A DNA stretch of 64,000 nt from Dipteronia dyeriana (Eukaryota > Streptophyta > Magnoliopsida > Sapindales > Sapindaceae), in the NCBI GenBank assembly GCA_032871835.1, contig CM065298.1:78396154-78460153 (forward strand), in the 5' to 3' direction. A program made the position numbers and the translations under genes. The notes beneath the pieces were generated by a model. That model was not told the DNA's origin and searched no databases. It saw only the letters and a list, made by a program, of their open reading frames with translations. Numbering within the stretch: the stretch's first letter is position 1; each line of letters opens with the position of its first letter. Positions 54,985 through 64,000 of the stretch are shown one piece after another.

Positions 54985-56556
54985 TTTCTAAACACATACT
55001 TTAAACCTAGATTTTATTCATGTTACTAAAGCTTGAAATAAACATGTTCATGAAGCACATATTCAAGACTTTAGAACTAAAACAAAAATGCTAAAAACAC
55101 AAGATATGATCAATCAAATATCTAGCAATCATTTAGAGCATATATTCATAAAATAGTCAATTAAACTCTAATAGACTCTAAATATAAAATCAAATGTGCT
55201 AATCCTAAACTATTCAACAAATGAATTCTACCACATGACAAGACTGTTAATCATAAAAATAAAGTTAATCAAAGCACAAATAGTCATGGATAAGGAGCTA
55301 GCACAGTACAACTCACAATCATGTAAAAATATAGGTTTGATTGAAACCTAACTCACAATCAAGTTTCTAATTAAGCACAACTAGCATTTAATTGAAGATC
55401 TATCACTCATCAACATTTGTTTTAGTCAAATACAAACAAGTAAGAAGAAGACCTAAGGTATTTAAACATTAAAATCAAGGAAATCAAAAGATAAACAACG
55501 ATCCACTAGAAAACTTGAAAAACTGACTTCTAGGGAGATGATAGAGGACTTCAATACAAAACTTCTCCAATCTTGAATCACTGAAATCGGATAAGAAATG
55601 TGAGAGATATGGTGATTCAAAGTTGAGAGGAAAAACTTAGAAATTTTCTGCATTACATTTTTTTTTCTTCCTTGGATTCAAATGAGAGAGAGAAGCGATA
55701 TATAAAAGGAGAGGGAAGAGATATATGTTAAATGATCAAAAAGAACTCTTTTAAGATGCTTCCCCGAGATGGCGCGTGGGCATCTCGGGGTAGCAAAGGT
55801 TTGTGGCTGAGATGGCCACGCGCTATCTTGGGTGGGTGCCTTTTTGATGGCTTTTGCCATCACACCTCTCCCTTGCGCTCCTCTCGCATTCTTCGACAGT
55901 TCTCTGGCCTCCGAACTCTGAATTCTAATCTGTTTGAAGATTATGAACTGGGACTCTCTCATGAACATGGAAGACTATGAAACTTTGGCCAGAAGTTACA
56001 AATTCAACTCGATATACTCAGATGAAGACAACGTACTTAACATGACTGGAAAGTGTCATAACTCTTGACTCGGAACTCGAAATCAAACGTATAAGTAACC
56101 AAAATGATCGGAACTCAATAAGGAACAATATAGCATCAAATTCATGTTCAAGATCCATGTTTTACAAACATATACACATACAAACACATTTCACACTAGA
56201 ATGCAAACTACATAGAGATAGTCTCTAATCATGTATTTTCCAAAACATGTTATTTTCATATCAATGCATGATCATTCAACTTCAAGTGTGTGAATGTGTT
56301 ATAAATGGGGCACAACGATGCAGGGACACATATTTATGATTTGTGTGTGTGCCTAAGACTTGAAAGAGAAAAGAAAGGTCTTAATATACCTTTGTAGAAT
56401 CATGAAGCACTTTTCCCTTTGAAGACTCGAACTTACTTGAATAGTTGTCATTTCTTCTTCGAAGCTTGATTCATCATGAATCGTAGACAACTAAACAATA
56501 CAAAGGAAATGTTGTTTTGATATAGAATAATTCCAACATAACTCACAAACCTAACA
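54985..56556 (-). repeat. 5' LTR of SIRE-F, second part
   Basis: Aligns with 39691-41307 of the 3' LTR and ends AACCTAACA next to TTATT. It contains the second copy of the hairpin (55765-55831). Confidence 0.9.
55765..55831. repeat. LTR hairpin of SIRE-F, 5' LTR copy
   Basis: Arm GAGATGGCGCGTGGGCATCT and its inverted partner, GCCACGCGCTATCTT. It differs from the 40504-40567 copy at paired positions. Confidence 0.85.
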
Positions 56557-57086
56557 TTATTGTTAAAGTCTCGAATCAAATTTTATGGGAACTACTTCTC
56601 TACATCTCGTAAGAGAGAGTGGATTCCATTGTTGTGTGCTGACCATCCCAGCCACAAGCCAATTTGTAATTCTAAGATACAAAGTTATTGATCGGGAATA
56701 CTACTTTGATTTTACCTAAGGTATGTCAAAAACTAATATCTAACCTGAAGGAGTCAGTGAAAGTCTTATGATTAAGATCACCCAAATACAACCATCATTT
56801 GTCGATATATATGAATCTCTAAATAAACCTCAGTTATAGATTATTTACATTTAATGTACCAAGCTTTATTTGCTCTCTACGGACTCTTTAGATTGCATGT
56901 CTCAAATTGAATACCTCTGTATATAACACTCATATACTCGGTTTGATATTACATCTAGCAATCTAGGATGTTTAAGCACACATGATATAAACATATGAGT
57001 CTTATTTATTGAATTAAATAACTAGTTCTTTTATTTAGTTTTTCTAGCGTTTACAATTTATAGGTTTTAGGGCATAAATCCTAATA
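56557..57086 (-). repeat. Copia-G 3' LTR, part right of SIRE-F
   Basis: Starts with TTATT, the target duplication (56557-56561). It ends CCTAATA directly before a polypyrimidine run that is the copia-type polypurine tract (minus CAAGTGGGAGAT). It is non-coding. Confidence 0.6.
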
Positions 57087-58016
57087 ATCTCCCACTTGCA
57101 CTAACGTGGGTAAGACATATCTCGTAATCATAGACCATTTAGGTGACCTTCAAACACTTTAGCTATCAAGGTATTCGTAAATGGATTAGTAAGATTGTCC
57201 TACGATGCGATCTTGGCCGTGGTCACATCTTCTTTTTGCATTGTCTCTCTGATGAGATGATACTTCCTCTTTATAAGCTTCCCTCTTTTGTGGTTTCTTG
57301 GTTATTTGGAATTAGCCACAACACCACTATTATCAGAATAAAGTGTCATAGGCTTATCCAAATCTGGAACTACTTTCAGATCAGTCAAGAACTTACAGAG
57401 CCATACAGCCTCCTTAGCTGTTTCACAAGCGGCTTCATATTTGGCCTCCATGGTGGAATCAATAATACAAGATTGCTTGATACTCTTCCACACTATGGTT
57501 CCAACACCAAAGGTGACTATTAGCCTAGACTTGGATTTTCTAGAATCCCTGTCTTACTAAAAGTTAGAATCTGTGTATTCTAATGGGATCAAATCCTGTC
57601 TTGAATATACAAGTATATAGTTTCCTGTTCTCTGAAGATACTTGAGAATAACCTTCACAGTAACCCAATGATCCAATCATTGGTTTGACTGGAACCTATT
57701 GGCTACTCCCACTGTGAAGCAGATGTCAGGTCTCATGCATAACATAACGTTCATGAGACTGCCTACTACTGACGTATAGGGTAATTGTCTCATATCCTCA
57801 ATTTCTTGAGGTGTCTTAGGACACTGTTCTTTAGACAGAAGAACTCCACATCTGAAGTCAAATTACCTTTCTTGGATTTCTACACCGAGAATTGCATAAG
57901 TATATTATCGATATACGATGCTTGAGATAGTGCTAACAGTTTGTTCTTATGATCTCTAGAACATAACTAGCATCTCCCAAATCTTTTAATTGGAATTGAT
58001 TTGTCGGTCAGCCCTT
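57087..58016 (-). pseudogene. Copia-G RNase H and end of RT
   Basis: Minus-strand: WKSIKQSCIIDSTMEAKYEAAC and TLYSDNSGVVANSK (57302-57493) are the Ty1/copia RNase H signature. Upstream (57540-57990), in several frames, are remnants of the RT-RNase H connection, with FQLKDLGDASYVL at about 57985. The match stops near 58016, where unrelated AT-rich sequence begins. The truncation may reflect insertion of Copia-H. Confidence 0.75.
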
Positions 58017-58072
58017 TACTTTCGATAATATAGGGAAAATCGCACAACGAAAGTGTGAAATTAGGGTTTGAC

Positions 58073-58122
<50 letters not shown>

Positions 58123-60157
58123 CCTTTTTAATAACCAGAACCTTTTTCTCGTGACGATTAAACTGGCATCGAATTGAATCCGTAAGATCTTCCGATCCAA
58201 TCAAGAACGTGAATCACCTAGGAGTGTGGACTTCCTTTCTTTAAATTGTATATCTGAGGATGGAAACAAACAAAATCTTCTTCTTTGTTAGTCACAATAA
58301 TCCTCCAAGAGAAAAACCAAAAACGTCCGGTCACTTGTAAATTATCAATCAATTTGATTGAAACTCGCGTGAACCTTGATTCGATGTTGTACACAAAACC
58401 CTTTTGATGCAAATGATACTAGTGTACTATCGAAAACAAACACGTTCTCTCTTTTCTCTATACTTGGCTGAATTCTTCACACAATGAGTTGGACGAAGTT
58501 TTTTTTATAACAACAAAAAACAAATAAAAAAAAAATTCTTAGGCCAAAAATTATGTCTTGGTCAAAATTAATAGGTAGCATATATAGGAGACCAAATCTT
58601 CTTCTAAGAAAGATTTACTTGGTGGGGAAGAATCCTTTCCTTAGGTGGATTTACATAGTGACCAAGAATCCATTTCCAAAAAGAATTCTTTCCTGCACCA
58701 AGACTCCTAATCCAACTCATTAGTGTATTTGTGACCATATTAAAGACTTTCTAATTTGACTAGATAAATAATTCCTTTTATTTATCTACTTATCAAATAT
58801 AGTCATTAATATTAATTATACTACCAACAATAGTATAATATTAGGAGACCTTCTCCTATTTGGAAAAAGATTTTGACTTTTAATTAAATAAGTAATTAAT
58901 TACAAAATTAATTAATTTCCATTTAATTAAATAATAAAATAAAAAACAATATAATTAAGCTAAAATATTTAGCCTTTGCCACCCAAGACCGCACATGGGC
59001 ATATATATTATTTTTCTTATTTTATTAAATCCATTGGACCTTAATAAAAAGTTCACATGTGAACTAGACCCACTCTTACTAAAAGAAACAAGTTCACATA
59101 TCTCAATACAATTCTAAATGGACTAATAAATTGGTCCGGTAGAATATATCAAGTGATCCATGCAAGTTCGTGTAGATTGAGGATATTGGCGGGCTATCTA
59201 AATTTAAGCTCCAATAAACATAACCTAATCACAATCGACAAATGATTCACTTAGATCCGATCTATTAATTTTAGTTCATTCCACTAAAAGAACTAAATTT
59301 GAACTTTTAAATAAAGATAGAATAAGTTAATATTGCTCATTCATACGCTAGACAATCTTAATAGAGATAGTGTATCCTCGTTAAGAATACCTGTAATCGC
59401 CATGAGCTTATAGACCGTCTATAGCTCTCAAAGTTACCATATTTACTAATATGACCACATTTTGAACTTGGATATTTTGACTTGTCCTGAAGCCATGTTT
59501 CAATAGACACTGCTGAAAACTTAATGTTAAGATTTAATATCCAATACCTCAAAATATCCATATGATGGTATTCTACTCACATTTAATAAATGGTGCCACG
59601 ATGTCCATATCTATAAATGAAGTCCTCTATCGATCAACAAATGAATAGCACCATACTATCGAGAATAGACTATGCTATATAATTGTACTCATTGATAGAT
59701 CAAATGATAACACTTGCAACCATAAGTCCATCATTTATCATAGGATTGAGGTAGACTTTCCGATTATCTTAAAGTGAAAACTTTTATCCATTGACAGTTC
59801 TAGATAAAGTAATTCATTGTGATCCTATTCAATGCACATAGTGCATTAGATTCTTTTACCCAAAGACACCTCACTTTGATGAATCTACAACTTTAACAAA
59901 ATAAAGGTGCCTAACCTTTATCTTAGGTTGTGAATATTGTTCAAGATTAACTAAATAATTGTGTCTGCCTCATACATATCCCATGAACAATTCTTCTTTA
60001 CGCATAGTCTTTTGACCTTATGATTATTTACTTTTGACAATTATAATAATTAAACTATAAATGCTTTAAGATTTGTTAAACTAGAAATCACTTTTATTAA
60101 TATGAAAAGATTATAAAAAACATTATTACACTCTTGCTATTGAGCATAATCCTAACA
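58017..60157 (-). repeat. Probable 3' LTR of Copia-H
   Basis: A 2.1-kb non-coding AT-rich block ending ATCCTAACA at 60157, directly before a polypurine tract (minus CAAGTGGGATAT). The left boundary is approximate. The partner LTR lies outside the window, so length and duplication cannot be verified. It contains a (TA)n run at 58073-58121. Confidence 0.55.
58073..58121. repeat. (TA)n microsatellite
   Basis: Uninterrupted run of about 24 TA units. Open frames through it read poly(Ile-Tyr) and are artefacts. Confidence 0.9.
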
Positions 60158-60172
60158 ATATCCCACTTGCTC
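60158..60172 (-). other. Polypurine tract of Copia-H
   Basis: Minus GCAAGTGGGATAT abutting the LTR start TGTTAGGATTATG. Confidence 0.65.
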
Positions 60173-60321
60173 TATAGCAAGTGTGTCATATCTCTCATCC
60201 CTGTGTTTTTTTAGATGTAGTTCAAAACAATTTTATGGATGTGCCTTTGTAAAGGGATCCACTAGATTTTCTGCTGATGAGATTTTGGTAATCATCACAT
60301 CACCCCTATGCACAAATTCTT

Positions 60322-63150
60322 TTAGAAGATGATACTACTTTCAATGTGTTTCCCTCTCTTATGACTTATTGGTTCTCTCGAATTAGCCACTGCTCCATTA
60401 TTGGCACAATAGATAGTGATCTGTTTATTCACATCAGGAACCACTTCCAAGTCAATCAAGAATTGGCAGAGCCAGACAACCTCTTTAGCAGCCTCGCATG
60501 CGGCAACATACTCGGCTTCCATGGTAGAATCGACAATACAAGATTGCTTGATACTCCTCCATATGATTGCCCCTCGTCTAATAATAAACACAGATCCTGA
60601 TATTGATCTCTTGGAGTCAGAATCTGTCTGAAAATCAGTATATGTATACCCAATGGGAATTAAATCCCCTCTAGAGTATACAAGCATATAATCTCTCATT
60701 CTTCTAAGATACTTGAAAATATGCTTAACTGACATCCAGTGATCAGAACCAGGTTTCGATTGAAACCTGCTAACTATGCCAACAGTAAAATATATAATTG
60801 GTCTAGTGTAGAGCATTGCATACATGAGACTTCCAACTGCCGAGGCATATGGAACCTGCTCATGAATTGCTCTTCATGCTCATTCAGAGAAACTTGTTCC
60901 TTAGAAAGTTTGATTCCATGTCTGAAAGGTAACATACCTTTCTTGGAATCTTGCATGGAAAACCTAGATAAGATTTTATCTATGTATGAAGCTTGGGATA
61001 ATGCAATCTTTCTACTCTTTCTATCCCTTATGACTTAGATACCAAGAATATAACTTACTTTTCCTAAGTCCTTCATATCAAATTGATTTTTTAACAATTA
61101 TTTTACTGATGTCAATACACCTATATCGTTTCCGATGAGTAGTATATCATCAACGTAAAGAACTAGGAAAACCAACTTGTCACCTTTAATCCTTTTTTAT
61201 ACACAGGGTTCATCAAGGTTTTGAATAAATCCAAAACTTTTCACGGCTTGATCGAACCTTATGTTCCTGGATCTGAATGCTTGCTTCAATCCATATATGG
61301 ATCTTTGCAACTTGTCTACCCTTTCCTCTTGGCCATTTTCAATGAATTCTTCTGGTTGCATCATATAGATGCTTTCGTCAAGACTTCCATTAAAGAAAGT
61401 TGTCTTGACGTCCAGTTGCCTAATCTCTAGATCTAGAGATGCCATAATGAATAAGAGTATCCTAATGGATTTAAGCATGGCCACTTAAGAGAAGTTTTCT
61501 TCATAATTGATACCTTCCTTCTATGTATAACCTTTAGCTACCGATCTAGCTTTAAAGGTTTCCACCTTTCCATCCATTCCTCTTTTCCTCTTGTATACCC
61601 ACTTGTGCTTGATGTGTTTTATATCTTTAGGCAAGTCTACAAGAGACCATACTTTGTTTATGAATATAGATTTAATTTTGGATTGCATTACCTTTTACCA
61701 ATGGCGACAATCAACATCTTCCATTGCTTCCTTGTATGTATAGGGATCATCATCCTCTGGGAGATTCTCTACAGATTCTCCTAGATAGATGTATCTATCA
61801 GGTTATCTACTAACCCTCCCACTACGATGAGGTATGGTAGATTGTTGATCTTGTGTTGGTGTGGAACTTACAATCGGGCTAGGTTGTGAAACCTCTTGTT
61901 GAATTGTATCTCCTGAAAGTTCATTCAGGACAATTATACTTTTAAGCACAAAATTATTCATATAGTCCTCTTCCAGAAATTTAGCATTTGTTGAAACAAA
62001 TACTTTAAGATCTGAAGGACTATAAAAATAATATCCTTTGGTTCCTTTTGGATATCTTACAAATATGCATGTTTTTTAACGGGACTCAATCTTTTCTGTC
62101 TTTCCTTTTAACACGTGCGTAAGACATCCAAATATCCTTAAGTGTTGTAAACCAGGCTTTCGCCCAGTCCATAACTCATGCGGTGTCTAGGAACTGATTT
62201 AGATGGTACATTGTTTAGAATTTACATAGCAGTTTGTAAAGCATATCCCCAAAAAGAAAAAGGGAGCATTTGAATAACTCAACATCGACCTAACCATGTC
62301 CAAAAGAATTATATTTCTCCTTTCCACCACCCCATTTTGTTGAGGTGTAACTAGTGCAGAAAACTGAGAAATTATCAATTATCAATAAGATATTGCTAAA
62401 ACTCACCAGATAGATATTCTCCACCACGATCAGACCTCAAGATTTTTATGAGTTTCTCAAGCTGATTTTCTACTTCAGTATTAAATGCTTTGAACATGTC
62501 AAAAGCATCCGACTTTTGTCTCATGAGATACACATAGCCAAATCTTGAGTGATCATCCATGAAAGTGATGAAGTACTCATATCCACCTCTAGCTTGAATG
62601 CTCATAGGACCACACACATCAGTGTGTATCAATCCTAAACATTCGATGGCTCTTATGTCTTTGGTCGTGAACGACATTTTGGTTTTACCTTCCAAACAAG
62701 ATTCATTAGTTGGTAGATCATCAACCTTTAAGTCACTTAGAGGCTCATCACTAACCAATCTTTTAATGCTATTAAGGTTAATATGACCTATGAGCAAATG
62801 TCATAGGTAGGCTTTATCTTTTGATAATTTTACACTTTTATGATTAGATTCTGTTGATTCTGTGTCTAACAAGTGAGAGATATTTCTATGCAAATAGAAT
62901 ATACCGTTTTCCAATGTACCTTTGCAAACAATTTTGTTATTCTCACTAATAATAAAGGCTTTATTAAAAGTAACCGGATAACCAAATTTATTTATACAGG
63001 AAACTGAAATTAAATTCCTCTTGAATTCGGGGTACATAATAAACGTTTATTAAATCTAAATGCCTACTAGAATCTAGATTGACTATAATATCTCCCATTA
63101 CACTAGTAGACACCAACTCTCTGTTGCCTAAATGCAAGTTGAATTCATTC
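60322..63150 (-). pseudogene. pol of Copia-H (integrase, RT, RNase H) with many breaks
   Basis: From right to left: gag-pre-integrase (FKRNLISVSCINKFG, 63037-62801); integrase with Asp in GLIHTDVCGP and Asp in MDDHSRFGYVYL (62600-62540) and ILRSDRGGEYL (62430-62400); a proline/serine linker; RT starting VWSLVDLPK near 61650, KHKWVYKRKRG, QLDVKTTFFNG (61484-61197) and catalytic YVDD near 61150; RNase H (60825-60322) with SKRSISGSVF and STMEAEYVAACEAAKE. Frames change several times and stops are frequent. The gene order integrase before RT is diagnostic of Ty1/copia. It resembles Copia-G but is a separate element. Confidence 0.88.
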
Positions 63151-63299
63151 TCATTCAGTCTTTTCCTTTCCCGGAACCCATTCTAGTAAGGCCTAAGTTG
63201 CTTTTTCTTCTGATGTTTCATGACCTTTCTACGGGTCTTAACAGTAGCAACTTTACTAACCGTATGAATCTCTTAACCCTTGCCTTACACAAGAATTTT

Positions 63300-63806
63300 C
63301 TAGGTACTTTGATCATCTTGCATCAGGCCATGCAAGGTGCATTCTTTATTGTTCAAGGTGTAGTCCAACTTGAATTGATCAAAGGAATCTGATAGTGAGT
63401 TGACAATCATGTCAATTTTTGTCTCACCATTTATCTCAGCACCATTCAGTTCAACAATGTTGAGATGTGCTATGACTTTCATCATGTGATCTTTTACAGC
63501 CTGTCCAGATTTCATCCTAAGTTTCATGAAGGCAGTCACTGCCTCTCTCTTAGTCATCCTAGACCTTATAGCAAACATCTTCTCTAGAGACATCATTATA
63601 TCGACAGCAGTCTCCATTCCTTCAAGTTGCTGTTGCAACACGTCGGAGATGGTGGTCATAATGTAACGTACATTTATCCATCTCATCTGAAAACTCCCAC
63701 TGCTGATACTCAACTCTTTGCTCCTAAGTAGATTCATTATTAGGAGTAGGTGGTTTAGGAGTATACATAATGAACTTAAGCTTTTCAGCTTGCAACAACA
63801 ACCCAA
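63300..63806 (-). pseudogene. gag of Copia-H
   Basis: A 168-codon open stretch with the UBN2-type gag features of Ty1/copia: MEKMF-like MSLEKMFAIRSRMTKREAV, FMKLRMKSGQAVKDHMMKVI and HLNIVELNGAEI. A TGA ends the frame before any zinc knuckle. Further gag leader sequence continues to the right window edge without a clear start. The 5' LTR and primer site lie outside the window. Confidence 0.8.
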
Positions 63807-64000
63807 TATTCGTTTTCCATGTGATATAATTATAATCAGTTAAAGTATTATCTTTTAGGATGTTGATTATGGAGGGGGTCATGATTTCTTTTTAATAGAA
63901 AAAATTATATAAGTAAACAATCGTGATATAGCACTTTTGAATATTTATCTTGAATTAAATAAAATAATTCAATCATAAAATTCAACGGTGATCCAACACC
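63807..64000 (-). other. Copia-H leader region at the window edge
   Basis: AT-rich with short gag-like blocks, no primer-binding site within the window. Confidence 0.4.

Larger units (their letters stand above)
38753..56556 (-). mobile_element. SIRE-F: gag-remnant SIRE-like copia element containing a MULE
   Basis: Minus strand: 5' LTR (45310-46276 plus 54985-56556, split by the MULE), methionine-tRNA primer site with one mismatch (45296-45307), about 4 kb internal region with only gag-like coil remnants, polypurine tract (41308-41319) and 3' LTR (38753-41307). The LTRs are about 2.55 kb. A 5-bp duplication, TTATT, flanks the whole. No pol is present. It is related in structure to SIRE-E but is not the same family. 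Confidence 0.88.

Noticed and set aside
57967..58200. Frame with a poly(Ile-Tyr) run
   Set aside because: Produced by the (TA)n microsatellite.
1..64000. tRNA, rRNA or snRNA genes
   Set aside because: None recognised. The only tRNA-related strings are primer-binding sites of LTR elements.

Overview
The window is intergenic DNA from a plant nuclear genome, most probably a eudicot. It is AT-rich and built almost entirely from nested, decayed transposable elements. They include Ty3/gypsy Tat-lineage and Ty1/copia LTR retrotransposons, a Mutator-like element (MULE), a hAT element and small foldback elements. Only one compact gene looks functional: an intronless 144-codon minus-strand gene at 4931-5365 with a housekeeping-type promoter.

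Layout. 1-1951 is the 5' end (minus strand) of a Tat retrotransposon, 'Tat-A': gag plus a 5' LTR. 1964-2640 is a hAT-type MITE with an 8-bp target duplication. 2783-3510 is an inverted-ended AT-rich element. 3652-3747 is an exon-like piece related to the gene at 4931-5365. 6417-6800 is a foldback element. 6815-11831 is a gag-only SIRE-like copia element, 'SIRE-E'. 11832-14015 is a broken hAT transposon. 14016-36640 is a three-level nest: a copia element (D) was hit by a pol-less Tat element (C, 15159-36171), whose 5' LTR was then hit by a nearly complete Tat element (B, 15766-27747). Each junction has a readable 5-bp target duplication. 37430-57086 is a second three-level nest: the probable LTR of a copia element (G) was hit by SIRE-like element F (38753-56556, TSD TTATT), whose 5' LTR was hit by an 8.7-kb MULE (46277-54975, 9-bp TSD). 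57087-64000 holds the RNase H/RT end of copia G and a decayed copia pol and gag (H), both minus strand.

The most interesting content is 'cargo' coded against the main genes of its element. Tat-B and Tat-C each carry, between pol and the 3' LTR, a long antisense gene: a gypsy-type putative transposon domain, a coiled coil and a conserved C-terminal block. At least two introns sit at matching places in both copies, and one is 65 bp in both. Tat-C has lost RT, RNase H and integrase but keeps gag, protease and this antisense gene. The MULE carries a convergent antisense gene with a DUF1985-type N-terminus and a Ulp1/C48-like cysteine protease C-terminus. It is also bounded inside both ends by long arrays of a roughly 20-bp TTCTCGATCC-type repeat in direct orientation. 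These gene types are known in plant elements; the intron conservation, the direct arrays and a covarying LTR hairpin in SIRE-F are the parts most worth checking. All element genes seen here are interrupted by stops or frameshifts. Family names come from motif recognition alone, without a database search.
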